A stretch of DNA of 64,000 nt from Poa pratensis (Eukaryota > Streptophyta > Magnoliopsida > Poales > Poaceae): contig CAMZMU010000063.1 of the NCBI GenBank assembly GCA_947311845.1, positions 60,578,769-60,642,768 of the forward strand, given 5' to 3'. Below are positions 12,718-25,236 of this stretch, in pieces. Position 1 is the stretch's first letter. Every line of letters begins with the position of its first letter. The notes under the pieces are model-generated. The model was not told where the DNA came from. It searched no databases and saw only the letters and a program-made list of their open reading frames with translations. Position numbers and translations under genes: made by a program.

Positions 12718-13402
12718 GTCTCCCACTTGCACAAAAGGCAATTAACTATTTGCACAAGACTCAACATCTGGGTGAAACAGATGGTTTCTCACGCTTCCTT
12801 TCCTGTGGTAGACATTTGTCATCAGACCCTTCCGGGGCTGTGTAAACTTTATGAATTATGCAGAAAATTTCTTTTCTATCATAATCTCCTTGATCATACG
12901 ATCAAAGGCAGTCTGGGCTATTCAAGTTGAAACCTTGGTACTCTAACTAAGAAAACAGTTCTGCTGTTCTCACAACATTGCTGCTTCTTTTGTAAAGAAC
13001 CACACATAGTTAATTCAATGAACCGATAACCCCTTTTGGAATCATTTAAGCTCACACTGTCACTGCGACTTGTTGTAGTGTACGTAACTCTATGCTAAGA
13101 ATAAATTAATCATCCTAACCCTTGCTATTTCACAAAATCAAAAGATCATGTTTTATCCTTGGTTTATCCTTTATGCTTATCTCATAAGCCTTTGTCCAAT
13201 GTAACTCTTACATTTCGATATTCTCTTTTGAATTTCTTCAAAACACCATTTGGAGAATATTTTATAAAATTGGAGTCAATTAAACTTTTGTTACAAAGTC
13301 AACTTGCCAACAATTTCCATTATCACTTGATATTCGAATCCAAGAATGCAATATTCAGGAAATTCCCATGATGATAAAATGATAGAATCATTTGATCATG
13401 CT
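12718..13402 (-). mobile_element. Second, partial copy of the Copia interior (left part)
   Basis: 12718-13402 aligns with 5775-6450, the 3' interior of the Copia-type element, and the homology resumes at 19958-20094 (matching about 6451-6594). The two parts were one stretch before a Gypsy element inserted at 13402/13403. So the order is LTR-interior-LTR-partial interior. Confidence 0.8.
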
Positions 13403-14991
13403 AGATACGTGTCCAACGTATCTATAATTTTTGATGTTCCATGCTTATTATATACCAATTGCCACTTGTTTTATATACACTTCATAGCATTTTATGCATT
13501 TTCTGGGACTAACCTATTAACAAGATGCCACAGTGCCAGTTCATGTTTTCTGCTGTTTTTCCGTTTCAGAAAAGCTAGTCAGGAAATATTCTCGGAATTG
13601 GACGAAAATCAACGTACCCCAGTATTTCACCGACACGATCATGAAGTCTGAAGGACGCACGAAGGGGCGACCCAGGGTGGCCACACCACATCTGGGCGCA
13701 GCCACCCTCTCCGCCACGCTGAGGTCTGGTGTGGGCCCCTCGGATGCCTGCTGCCGCCGCCCTTTCGCCTCTATATTCACCTCCTTCCGAAAACCATAAG
13801 TACCCGTGCAATTATCCACGAAAAGTTCCGTCGCCGCCGCCGTCGTCAACCCTAGTTCAGGAGGGTTCTGAAGCTCTTCCCGGCACCCTGCCGGAGAGAG
13901 AGATCATCGCCAGAGGGCTCTACATCACCATGCCCGCCTCCGGAGTGATGCGTGAGTAGTTCATCCTTGGACTACGGGTGCATAGCAGTAGCTAGATGGT
14001 TGTCTCTCCACTTTGTGCTATCATAATTAGATCTTGTGAGCTGCCTAACATGATCAAGATCATGTTATTGTAATGATACATGTTGTGTTTGCTGAGATCC
14101 GATGAATAGTGATGTTATGATCAAGTTGTTTATCAATATATCTACTGTTTTATTCATGTTCCTGTATGCTCTCCGTTGCTAGTAGATACTTTGGCCAAGT
14201 AGATGCTTGTGACTCCAAGAGGGAGTATTTATGCTCGATAATGGGTTCGTGCGTCCAGTAATCTGGGTGAGTGACAGCAACATCTAAGGTTGTGGATATG
14301 CCGTTGCCACTAGGGATAAAATAACCGATGCTTAGCTTAAGGGTACGTCTGTTAAGTTTAATGCATTTGTTTACATTACACACTTTGCTTAATGCAATAA
14401 TCTATTGCTTGCAACTTAATACTAGCGGGAACACGTATGTTATCTCGGTAGTGGATTATTTAGGCATGGATGCAGCTGGTAAGCGGTCCATGTATTATGA
14501 TGTAATGCCCAATAAATACTACAATAAACAATCATGTCATATATTGCATTGTCATGCGCTCACTATTTGTCAATTGCCTAGTGTAATTTGTTTACCCAAC
14601 ATGTATGTTATCTTTTATGGAGAGACAGCACTAGTGAACTGTGGACCCCGGTCCATTCCTCTACACTGATAAAACACCAACTGCAATCATCTGTTCCTGT
14701 TATTTTCTGCATTTATTATTATTCTCCACACCATACGTTTAATCCTTTGTATTCAGCAAGCCGGGAAGATTGACAACCTTCCTGTTTCGTTGGGGCAAAG
14801 TAGTTTTATTGTGTTGTGTGCAGGTTCCACGTCAGTTGTCGTAAACGGCGCCACTGACAACCTTCTGAAGTGCTCTTGACTCCTACTGGATTCGATAACC
14901 TTGGTAGATATCAAGGGAAAACTGCTGCTACACTACATCATACCTTCCTCTTGGGATCTCCCAACGAACGTGTGTCTTCACGCCAAAAGCA
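13403..14991 (+). repeat. 5' LTR of the Gypsy-type element
   Basis: Begins with a mutated terminus (AGATACG in place of TGATACG) and ends AGCA just before the interior. The right copy has the expected TGATACG start. Confidence 0.85.
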
Positions 14992-15000
14992 ACAGTTCTC

Positions 15001-15018
15001 TGGCGCCGTTGCCGGGGA
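15001..15018 (+). promoter_or_regulatory. Primer binding site (tRNA-Asp-like) of the Gypsy-type element
   Basis: TGGCGCCGTTGCCGGGGA lies 10 bp inside the 5' LTR edge. Confidence 0.75.
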
Positions 15019-15524
15019 GTCAAAAGGCTGCAGCAAGGGGAGTCTCATACTTCCAATCTCATTACTCTGTTTTTGTCTTGCTTAGTTTATTTTATTTTAT
15101 CTTGTTTGCTTTTAAAAATCAAAAACACAAAAAAATTAAATTCCTGCACTTAGTTAAAATTTGAGTTGTTATTTTCTGTTTATTCATCATGTTTTTTCCT
15201 AAATTTTCATGAAAGAAATAGAGGTAGGAAGTGGTTCCGTCATTGGAAGTAGTAACATTGAAGAATTCTTTAATCATGTAAGGAAGTGTGATGATTTTGA
15301 AGATAGATCTTTGGTTGAGCTTGCTTATGACTATAAAATTGCATAGCTTCTTTGGTACACATGTTTGAGGCTAGATTTATGAGCCTTAACCCCATGTTGC
15401 AGCAAATGTTTCTTAAACTTGATAGTATAGAAGATGGGGAGAAAAAGGATTTCGTGTTAGAAACTATGCAAAAGAATTTGGTGATGTTGCTAGAGAAGCT
15501 AGAATAGTTTTTGCTCATTATAAG

Positions 15525-15749
15525 ATGCTTGATTGTTACATTAATGTTAAAGATACACTAGATACTCTGGAACTTGGCACTATGAAATATACAAGGATAC
15601 CCGAATGTAGGGGTGAGGTAAAAATACCAATTCCATTTAAGCTTATGGGAATTCATGAAGCCATAGAAAAGAATTTTGATTGGATCGTTCCCGAAAACCT
15701 TTTTGATGAGGAAAGTAGACCTAAGAGAAGTGATAAAAGGAGAATCTGA
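15525..15749 (+). other. Short open frame in the Gypsy interior, unrecognised
   Basis: A 74-codon frame starting MLDCYINVKDTLDTLEL, acidic and lysine-rich. It resembles no Gag or Pol motif I can name. It may be a remnant of the ORF that non-autonomous elements of this group sometimes keep. Nothing else in the interior is coding. Confidence 0.25.
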
Positions 15750-18365
15750 AACCTACATAAATAAGATACAATGCATTTCTGAAAAGTTTTCTGATCCTTC
15801 TTTGGAAGGTACTCTTGATAATACTTGATTTTCTGCTTTATGCCTAACTAAAGGCGTTAAAGAAAAGCGCTTATGGGAGGCAACCCATTTTATTTTCTGT
15901 TATTTTATTTTATTGAGTCAAGGAACTTGTTTACTTCTGTAACAATTCCTTTGTATCTTTTATTTTCCGTTTTGTGTGCCAAGAATAGCCTCTAATAGCA
16001 AGATATGCTAAAAGTTTAGTTGCTGTCCAGAAACAGATTTTGTGCCTCACGGTAAAAATTCGTGAAAAATCACGGAACAGTATTTTAATCTTCAATTTTT
16101 GTGCAGAAGCCTGAGCTTTTTACCTATCTTTCGTTAGTTCAAAGTTTTCTGATTTGAGCGACGTAAGTGCCTCGAAAAAAATTCGTCTTTACGGACTGTT
16201 CTGTTTTGACAGATTCTGTCTAGTTTTGCATTTTCTCTTTTACAAGTGTTAAGTGAAATTCTTTAAAGTGGAAGAGCTTCACATAAGGCTAGTAAACAGT
16301 AGCTAATGTTTAAAATGATGTTTATAATGTGTCTTTACAGAACCAAGTGAGATTATGATTTGATGCACTAACCCTCTAATGAAGTTTACTTTGAGTTTGG
16401 TGTGAAGGAAGTTTTCAAGTATTAAGAGAGAAGGGTGATACAATAGATCAAGAAGAGTGAAGAGCTTAAGCTTGGGGAGGCTCCCTTGGATCTCCCCAAT
16501 ATATTCAAGAAGACTCAAGCGTCTAAGCTTGGGGATGCCCAAGGCATCCCCTTCTTCATCGACAAATTATCAGGTCATCTCTAGTAAGACTATATTTTTA
16601 TTCTTCACATTATAAGTGCTGTTCTTGGAGCGTATGTGTGTTTTATTTTCAGTTTGTTTTTATTTTGTTTTCTGGTCATAACTAGTTGGACCCTAGCACT
16701 CTTGTTTGGGAGAGAGACACGCTCCGCTTTTTCATTAGAATACTCCTATTCTTCACTTATACTTGTTGAGTATTCTTGTCTAGCGCTGCTATGCTATTAG
16801 CTCTTGTTTTGCATGTATCTCTGTCAGAGCTATTAGTTCTTTTGTAGAAAGTACTCTCTTGCTTCACTTATATCTATTTGGAGAGTTGTTAAATAAGTTG
16901 ATTGGTGTTTGGTTGGAACAGAAAATGCTATGCATGTGGTAATGGTATAAAGAAAATGCTTACACAGTCTTGTAGATCATTTGTCTTGAGTAACTTGATC
17001 TTTTCAATTGTTTTGAGTTATCAAGTAAGTAATGTTTAAACTTGTGTATCATGTAAGTAAAGGCTCATTAGTGAAGAACTACCGTTAAAGCTTGAAGTTA
17101 TTTGGTTTGTCATAATTGGTAGTTCCAAAGTCTAGATATTTTCTATTAAAAGGATGTTTGGTTAACAAGGAAGACAGTGTGGAGTCTTATAATTTTTCTC
17201 TTATGTTCATCATATGGTTCTTTTTGTACCGGTTGACGTTATGTGTTTGCTTAAATAACCTTGCTAGCCTAAACTCTGTACTGAGAGGGAATGCTTCTCG
17301 TGCATCCAAAACCCTGAGCCAAAATCCATGCCATCTGTGTCCACCATACCTACCTATATGTGGTATTTCCGCGCCACTCCAAGTAAATTTTCATGTGCTA
17401 CCTTTAAATTATTCAAAATTGTTACTACTCCTTATTTGTGTCTCTGTTTACCAGCTCATGAGGAAGTAGTAGATGGTCTTTATTACACTTGTCAATCAGA
17501 CTTTACTCAGACTAGCAGCTTACATCTGCTTATCTATAATTTTGCAAAAAGAGCTGGCAGAGGGTGCCCAGCCCCTTAATTTACAACTTTCATCATAAAC
17601 TCTCTTCACATTTTGTTAACTGAGCATTCGGTCAAACATCTGCATGTGTAAACCAAAGAGATAGAGGAATGATCTGCTTGCTGCAGAAATAACGTTCCTC
17701 ATGGGAGCCGCTCTTAAAAAGTCTGGTTGGCATGGGTAATACTGTATTGTTTGCTACCATTCGTTGACCATTAACATGCACCTCTCAAAATATATTTTTG
17801 CTCTCTTTATGATTTCAAAAACTAAAAAGCTCTAGCACATGATTTAATCCCTGCTTCCCTCTGCGAAGGGCCTTTCTTTTACTTTTATGTTGAGTCAGTT
17901 TTCCTACTTATTTCTATTCTCCACAAGCAAACACTAGTGTCAACCTTGGTACAAGAATTGTTATATGTTAGCATATTAGACTTATTATGCTACTTTGTAT
18001 TGACATTATCCATGAGATAAATAAGTTGAAAGTTGAAGCAAATGCTGAAACTTAAATCTTCCTTTGTGTTGGTCAAACACTTTTGATTTCAAAATGTTGC
18101 TTGGTGAGCTAACTCTTATGCAAATTCTCATAGCTCATGTCTCCAAAGTACTATTCATGAAAAGTTTTATTTGTATGATATGTTATGTTTACTCTTTGTT
18201 TACTTTTTAGCAAACTATAGACAATTGTCTTGATCACTTCATTCAGTTCATATGCTTTACATTACTATATGATCAAGATTGTGTTGGTAGCATGTCACTC
18301 CAAAAATTATATTGTGATTATCGTTTACCTACTCGAGGACGAGTAGGAACTAAGCTTGGGGATGC

Positions 18366-19952
18366 TGATACGTCTCAAACGTATCTATAATTTTTGATGT
18401 TCCATGCTTGTTATATACCAATTGCTACATGTTTTATATACACTTCATAGCATTTTTATGCATTTTCTGGGACTAACCTATTAACAAGATGCCACAGTGC
18501 CAGTTCCTGTTTTCTACTGTTTTTCCGTTTCAGAAAAGCTAGTCAGGAAATATTCTCGGAATTGGACGAAAATCAACGTACCCAGTATTTCACCGACACG
18601 ATCACGAAGTCCGAAGGACGCACGAAGAGGCGACCCAGGGTGGCCACACCACACCTGGGCGTGGCCACCCCCTCTGCCCGCCGAGGTCTGGTGTGGGCCC
18701 CTCGGATGCCTGCTGCCGCCGCCCTTTCGCCTATATATTCACCTCCTCCCGAAAACCCAAAGTACCTAAGCAATTATCCATGAAAAGTTCCGCCGCCGCC
18801 GCCGTCGTCAACCCTAGTTCGGGAGGGTTCTGAAGCTCTTCCCGGCACCCTGCCGGAGAGAGATCATCGCCGGAGGGCTCTACATCACCATGCCCGCCTC
18901 CGGAGTGATGCGTGAGTAGTTCATCCTTGGACTACGGGTCCATAGCAGTAGCTAGATGGTTGTCTCTGCACTTTGTGCTATCATGTTTAGATCTTGTGAG
19001 CTGCCTAACATGATCAAGATCATATTATTGTAATGCTACATGTTGTGTTTGCTGGGATCCGATGAATAGTGATGTTATGATCAAGTTGTTTATCAATATA
19101 TCTACTGTTTTATTTATGTTCTGCATGCTCTCCGTTGCTATTAGATATTTGGCCAAGTAGATGCTTGTGACTCCAAGAGGGAGTATTTATGCTCGATAGT
19201 GGGTTCGTGCCTCCAGTAATCTGGGTGAGTGACAGCAACATCTAAGGTTGTGGATGTGCCGTTGCCACTAGGGATAAAATAACCGATGCTTAGCTTAAGG
19301 GTACGTCTGTTAAGTCTAATGCATTTGTTTAATTACACACTTTGCTTAATGCAATAATCTGTTGCTTGCAACTTAATACTAGCGGGAAACACGTATGTTA
19401 TCTCGGTAGTGGATTATTTAGGCATGGATGCAGCTGGTAAGCGGTCCATGTATTATGTTGTAATGCCCAATAAATACTACAATAAACAATCATGTCATAT
19501 ATTGCATTGTCATGCGCTCACTATTTGTCAATTGCCTAGCTGTAATTTGTTTACCCAACATGTATGTTATCTTTTATGGAGAGACATCACTAGTGAACTG
19601 TGGACCCCGGTCCATTCCTCTACACTGATAAAAACACCAACTGCAATCATCTGTTCCTGTTATTTTCTGCATTTATTATTATTCTCCACACCATACGTTT
19701 AATCCTTTGTATTCAGCAAGCCGGGAAGATTGACAACCTTCCTGTTTCGTTGGGGCAAAGTAGTTTTATTGTGTTGTGTGCAGGTTCCACGTCAGTTGTC
19801 GTAAACGGTGCCACTGACAACCTTCTGAAGTGCTCTTGACTCCTACTGGATTCGATAACCTTGGTAGATATCAAGGGAAAACTGCTGCTACACTACATCA
19901 TACCTTACTCTTGGGGTCTCCCAACGAACGTGTGTCTTCACGCCAACAAGCA
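18366..19952 (+). repeat. 3' LTR of the Gypsy-type element
   Basis: Starts TGATACGTC directly after the purine tract at 18350-18365 and ends AGCA before the ATGCT target duplication. Confidence 0.85.
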
Positions 19953-19957
19953 ATGCT

Positions 19958-20094
19958 CACGACTGATATGCTATCGTGGTTCTTGCACATGAATTTCCTT
20001 ATCCTTTATAAGAACCTAGTTCTCTCATGTTTCAAATTTTACTTCAAAACACTTTGTATGCATTCTTGCAGCAAGATATTAAATCATTATCAGG
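19958..20094 (-). mobile_element. Second, partial copy of the Copia interior (right part)
   Basis: Continues the homology broken at 13402; matches about 6451-6594 and stops abruptly at 20094. Confidence 0.8.
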
Positions 20095-20262
20095 ACAGTG
20101 GCGCAGCCACATTATAGATCCGTAGTCAATTGACTACATAGTTTTTTTGGTAATACATGAATATTCATGTACAAAATAAAAATAAATACTATAAATACAT
20201 GTATTTGACTACACAATTTTGCATTGACTATACGGAGTTAAAATTCTAGCTCCGCCATGCGT
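20095..20262. mobile_element. Possible small hAT-like MITE
   Basis: The left edge CAGTGGCGCAGCCAC and the right edge CTAGCTCCGCCATGCG are imperfect inverted repeats of the CAGTGGCGGAGC type. The interior is AT-rich. No target duplication is visible because the left side abuts truncated Copia sequence, so the boundaries are uncertain. Confidence 0.4.
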
Positions 20263-20588
20263 TCGAAGCCTCCATACGTCAAAAGCTCCTCGTTACCCTG
20301 GAACCTCCGTGACTCGCAGAAAATTGGCAGTTGTATTTTGGGAGATGCAATATAAAGCCACCTTCTTCCTCATGATTGAGGTGACGACTCAATTCTCTTC
20401 TTCACTAAGCTCAAAACTTTGAGATCCCGCTTCATAGTGCTCAGATCCCACTGATCTTTTGGGTAAGGATAGATGAGATCAAAATCTACGCCTTCACCTC
20501 ATGAAATGTAATTTGTTTCCCTCTTTTCTGCTGAGGATCTTGTTACTCTTGAGTGTTTGGTCACCCTATACGACACAAATTTATTAGT
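20263..20588. other. Unassigned sequence left of the 20.6-kb LTR element
   Basis: No gene recognised. It was contiguous with 24507 onward before the LTR element inserted at CTTAC. The joined sequence looks like a dispersed repeat but I cannot name it. Confidence 0.3.
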
Positions 20589-20593
20589 CTTAC

Positions 20594-21111
20594 TGTCGTC
20601 GTATCGGCATCTTGGATAGGAGACGGGGTCCTGCTAGCCGAGGGTGAACGTAGGGCAAGAAGGTGGACGTCGTCAAGGTCGGGATTGTACACGGCGGTTT
20701 ACCCAGCTTCAGGCACCACGGCGGTGGCGGTGCCCTACGTGCTGCTATAACTCACTATAAGGCAATATCGCCGTGAACAGGTTACAATGAGTTGGTTGTG
20801 TTGAATCGTGCCTTAAAGGCGTCCCGTGGTCTAGCTTATATAGGCGGCTGGACCTAGGGTTACAAGGTGATTACGTATCCAGCAAGTATACGGAGTCCTA
20901 AACCTAGCCGGCAAGTATGCCGCCTTCCGTCTTGGTCCTGGTGGCTTCATGGACTTCAGTCTTGGGCCTCCTCCTTGCCGGCATCCGCCTTCCTTGGTCG
21001 TCAGCTATCTGGGCCGCCCGGCAGGCAAAGCCTTCACCACCACTGCGGGCCACCCTGGACTAGCCGGATTGATCCATACTGGTGATACCCCTAGTAGGTA
21101 TATCCCCAACA
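20594..21111 (-). repeat. 3' LTR of the 20.6-kb element
   Basis: 518 bp, from TGTCGTCG to CCCCAACA; partner at 23984-24501. Confidence 0.88.
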
Positions 21112-21504
21112 TCAGCCCCTCGGAGGGTTCGAGTTCCTCAGGCGCCGTCTTCTTTTTGTCGGCAACGTCTGCCTTGTCTTGTAAGCGTCTGAAGAGCTTG
21201 AAGCATTCCAAAGTTGAAAGTTAGCGGCGGTCCGCCTAAAGTAGTCGGACAATTTGCCGCCATCATGGGAAAGACGGCCTGACCTCCTGTCAGGAATCTT
21301 CCACGAGTTGTCTTGTCACATTGACTAGTTAAGTCGATAGTTGACGTGCCCATGTCATCCTTGGTCCACGACAGTTTGGACTCAAGGAGAGATGAGGTGA
21401 CGTCATGATGGCATCTCTGCCGTGCCACGAAGGCGATGATGGCGGCCGTGTCGCTGACGACAAGGCGGTTGTGCCACATTAGCATTTAAGCCGGAACGTG
21501 GAGC

Positions 21505-21652
21505 TTTGTTGTTTTGTACCAATCGATGTCTTCCCAAACTGGCCAGGTTTGGGCGATCGGAAACAACAACTAGTAATTTGGCGATTAATTTGCCTAAACC
21601 GAACACGATGATGGCGGCGTTCCGCCTAACATTGCAGATACGGTTTAGACTG
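21505..21652. repeat. Interior direct repeat, copy 1
   Basis: A ~145-bp segment with the shared block CCAAACTGGCCAGGTTTGGG is repeated at about 23002-23145 with small changes. The block contains an inverted repeat around TGGCCA. Confidence 0.7.
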
Positions 21653-22699
21653 AAATTTGACGGCAAGGCGGCCGTACCACGAAGGTGACCTTGTTGCTAA
21701 CAACAAGGCGGCTGTGTCGCTAACGACAAGGCAGCCGTGCCACGGAGGCGTCGCGCCGCGTTAGCAACTAAGCTGGAACGCGGCGATAAACGAGACAGCC
21801 GTGTCGCTGACGACAAGGCGGCTGCGTCGCTGATGATGGAGCTGCATGTGCAGCTCCCAAGTATCGGGCGAAGGCATGATTGATGTCAAGCCCCCGAGTA
21901 TCTGGCGAGGGGCAGCGTCGATGTCGAGCCCCCGGCTATGTAGCCAGAGTTTTTCTTGATCCACCTATCTGCAGTCCCCGAGCGTTGAGTCGACGTACTT
22001 GAAAGTCGGCTCGATGCTCAGAATAACTTGTGGCGTTGTAGATCGAATGGTTGTAGTTGTCGAGGTTAGTGAAGCCTTTACGAAAATGCGGTTCAAGACA
22101 CGATGAAAGTGCTGCGACCGCAGCCCCAAGTGTCAAATATCCTGCATAGTAAACATAGCTGCATTAAGATGAACTTTTACTGTAAGCTGGACAAATGTAA
22201 GGCCTGAGCCGGTAGTTTTGGAACAAACACTTAGGGGTTGTAAATTTTATGTGGTCCGCCTTAATATTTATCTGGCATATATGCTTAGCTTTTTGTATGT
22301 TGGCGGTACCGCAGCGCAGTTACTTCAGCTGAGTCAACCAGGGCTAGTACCAGATAGTTTAGACTCAGAGACCAAAGCCGGCGTGTTGGTGCCAAAAACA
22401 TACTACTAGGCAACCCACATATAAACAATCAGAATAAGGATATTAGGCGGTGCAAAGTGATTGCTTAATTTGGCCCAGAGGCGGCAAGTATCTAAAAGTT
22501 TGAACCACTTAGCACGGAGCGGATTTTAGGTAACTTTGATACTAAGAGTATATGATCGTATGAAAAGACAAAAGATGGTATGATCTCAAAGCAGAATGAG
22601 CAAACCATAGACTTTATTTCACGACCATATGATTAAATGTTATAAAGAACTTAGCTGTTTGATCGCTTGACGTTGATGTCGAGGAAGACGAGTCGGAAG

Positions 22700-22815
22700 A
22701 CGGCAGCCCCAGACTAAAAAAGACAACACTCAGGATGTAGGCGACAGCCCCTGGGATGTAGGCGGCAGCCCCAGTATGTCGGCGACAGCCCCCAGGATGT
22801 AGGCGGCAAGTCCAG
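22700..22815. repeat. Short tandem array (~26-bp unit, about 4 copies)
   Basis: Units of the form GATGTAGGCGACAGCCCC / GATGTAGGCGGCAGCCCC recur between 22702 and 22815 inside the 20.6-kb element. Confidence 0.6.
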
Positions 22816-23001
22816 GTATCCTGAGTTAGATTCCCGCAAGGCAGCGGATGCCGAGCTCTCCTCTTGTGCTTGCCGGTTAACGATTAAGCCGGAACTTGAT
22901 GATAAATTTGTCGAAAAGGCGGCATGCCGCGTCGGAACGCGACAACAAATATGTTGAACCGGCAGCGTAACGCGCTAGCAATTAAGCTAAAACGCGGAAT
23001 C

Positions 23002-23145
23002 AAACTGTTTTATACCAATCGATGTCTCCCCAAACTGGCCAGGTTTGGGCGATCGGAAACAACAACTATAATTTGGCGATGAATTCACCTAAACCGAAAC
23101 GTGATGATGATGGCGTCCCATCAAACATCGCGGATACGGTAAGAC
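23002..23145. repeat. Interior direct repeat, copy 2
   Basis: Second copy of the segment at 21505-21652. Confidence 0.7.
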
Positions 23146-23983
23146 TGAGATTGATGACTTGAATAGTCGATCATGGCATTTAATCGAGAGCGAGGACGCA
23201 GATGTACTAAACATCTGGCCGCTTGACTCGAATCAAGATGACTTTGAAGTTTGAACGATGACATCTCGCCAGAAAATCCAAGCGGATGCACGTACTACTA
23301 TTTTTGGATGTCCGGCCAGCACATGCAAAGCAATTAGTGTCATGCATGCAATTAGCAATTTGGCCATCTAATCCATGCAGACGTAGCCAGCCCTCTTGCT
23401 TTTGCTTGCTTGCATGCAAGGAACAACAGCTCGACTTTGCCTTTGCTCTCTCGGAGTCTGATCCGGCTCAGGGGTTGCTAATTGCTTGCTTCGATCGCCT
23501 AACCCACGTGCAGCCTTTTTGTCGGCTCGTGAGTCGTGGCTGCTATGTATGGCAACGGAAGGACTCCGATCCGTGGTGTACAAGGATTCGCGAGAGTTCC
23601 CTCGTTGGTTGGTTTCTGTGCCTCGCGTCGAACGTGGTTCGACTGATCGCGAGAGGCGGCAATTACGCCAAGAGCGGTGTTGACGAAAACATCACGCTGT
23701 CCGTCATGGGACTTGCCCAAGCAGATTAAGACGGCGGCGGCGGCAAACGGATGCCTCGATCATGTATGATCGATCCGCCGCACGCGCGCGAGGCAGTGCT
23801 GGACGTCGAGCCCAACGCCTGATGTAGGTGAGTCGGCCGAATCGATCTGTACGAGGATATAGGATCCCGCGCGTGCCGGCAAGACGGACTAGCCGGCTAG
23901 ATCGATCCGCCGATGACGTCGATGAAGATGATCCCGCCCGGAACGTGACGCCTGACGCCTTATGCCTCACGGTGGGCGCCAAC

Positions 23984-24501
23984 TGTCGTCGTATCGGCAT
24001 CTTGGATAGGAGACGGGGTCCTGCTAGCCGAGGGTGAACGTAGGGCAAGAAGGTGGACATCGTCAAGGTCGGGATTGTACACGGCGGTTTACCCAGCTTC
24101 AGGCACCACGGCGGTGGCGGTGCTCTACGTGCTGCTATAACTCACTATAGGGCAATATCGCCGTGAACAGGTTACAATGAGTTGGTTGTGTTGAATCGTG
24201 CCTTAAAGGCGTCCCGTGGTCCAGCTTATATAGGCGGCTGGACCTAGGGTTACAAGGTGATTACGTATCCAGCAAGTATACGGAGTCCTAAACCTAGCCG
24301 GCAAGTATGCCGCCTTCCGTCTTGGTCCTGGTGGCTTCATGGGTTTCAGTCTTGGGCCTCCTCCTTGCCGGCATCCGCCTTCCTTGGTCGTCAGCTATCT
24401 GGGCCGCCCGGCAGGCAAAGCCTTCACCACCACTGCGGGCCACCCTGTACTAGCCGGATTGATCCATGCTGGTGATACCCCTAGTAGGTATATCCCCAGC
24501 A
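23984..24501 (-). repeat. 5' LTR of the 20.6-kb element
   Basis: 518 bp, from TGTCGTCG to CCCCAGCA, preceded by the complemented primer site. Confidence 0.88.
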
Positions 24502-24506
24502 CTTAC

Positions 24507-25234
24507 CTTGGTTTAGAGGGCTCTAGAAAAGTTTGGAAGCCTCCGATTATGTTGTGGAGAAGCTTCGAACAGTCTACAAAGGTTCACTGACAACCTTCAA
24601 AGGTAACACTAGTGGATCGACATATCCCTTGGTGGGATAGCTCTAGAGAATAAGGTGATACTTGATGGTGTTCAAGAAGAACATCTCGCGTTGTTCCAAA
24701 GAAAACAAGCACCGCCAAAGGTGTGAGTTTCGTGTGGGTATTTCTCCCCTATGCCTTCATTATTTGTTCACTAGATTTTTGTTTCGTAATCTCTTGTAAG
24801 ATACTTTTATCTTGTCATATTGATTGCTCTCACTTAGTTGCATATATAAATAACCTATATTCTTGTTATCCCCAAAATTGTTAAGAAAAGGTTAAAATTT
24901 GCAGTTGCCTATTCAATCCCCTCCTTCTAATTGACCTTTTCGATCTTTTAGATGGATATAAATAGTCTCTTTGCCCGAGCAAATTGGCTCCTCATAATTA
25001 TACCGATATTGTAGAGTTGCAAACCGTAGAAATGCATTGTCTCTTTGCTTAAGTAAATTAGCTCCTCTTACTTTTATCTATATTGTGAAGTTGCACACCA
25101 CTTTTGTTTTCTGTAAACCATAATCTCATTTCAGGTTTAACCCTCATATCGCACAAGCTATTTTCCTATTTTCATGCCAAATAGTATCCCCTTTGAACTT
25201 ATTCATGAAATTTTAACCATGAAGACACCTTTTA
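24507..25234. other. Unassigned repeat-like sequence with a diverged tandem pair
   Basis: No gene recognised. Two ~62-bp segments beginning GTCTCTTTGC and ending AGTTGCA-ACC occur at about 24966-25028 and 25040-25101. The first 250 bp continues the sequence at 20263-20588. Confidence 0.3.
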
Positions 25235-25236
25235 TA

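Larger units (their letters stand above)
13403..19952 (+). mobile_element. Gypsy-type LTR retrotransposon, non-autonomous, 6.55 kb
   Basis: Two LTRs of 1589 and 1587 bp (13403-14991 and 18366-19952) flank a 3.37-kb interior. The pentamer ATGCT occurs at 13398-13402 and 19953-19957 as target duplication, and removing the element rejoins the Copia interior. The primer site at 15001-15018 (TGGCGCCGTTGCCGGGGA) is complementary to a tRNA-Asp-like 3' end, as known for Athila-type plant Gypsy elements. A purine tract (CTAAGCTTGGGGATGC) precedes the right LTR. The interior has only short open frames, such as 15525-15749, so Gag and Pol are absent. The LTRs differ by several percent, so the insertion is not recent. 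Family name not assigned. Confidence 0.85.
20594..24501 (-). mobile_element. Young non-autonomous LTR retrotransposon, 3.9 kb, minus strand
   Basis: LTRs at 20594-21111 and 23984-24501 are both 518 bp and differ at 9 positions by my count, 8 of them transitions. The flanking CTTAC at 20589-20593 and 24502-24506 is a perfect target duplication. Just left of the right LTR, 23965-23983 reads GCCTCACGGTGGGCGCCAAC-like sequence, the complement of a TTGGCGCCCACCGTG-type primer site common in grass Gypsy elements, so the element reads on the minus strand. A minus-strand purine tract (CCGAGGGGCTGA) precedes the left LTR. The 2.87-kb interior lacks Gag/Pol and carries internal repeats. It must be mobilised by another element's proteins. 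Confidence 0.85.

Noticed and set aside
13533..13959. Overlapping frames starting with MPVHVF or MWAPRM
   Set aside because: They fall within the Gypsy LTR, recur in the second LTR with frame differences, and have no domain.
22700..22815. Array of ~26-bp units considered as CRISPR-like
   Set aside because: Units are adjacent without unique spacers and lie in a plant retrotransposon; no cas genes.
23286..23729. 147-codon frame in the 20.6-kb LTR element as a captured gene
   Set aside because: No recognisable domain and overlapping frames of similar length on both strands; kept as interior sequence.
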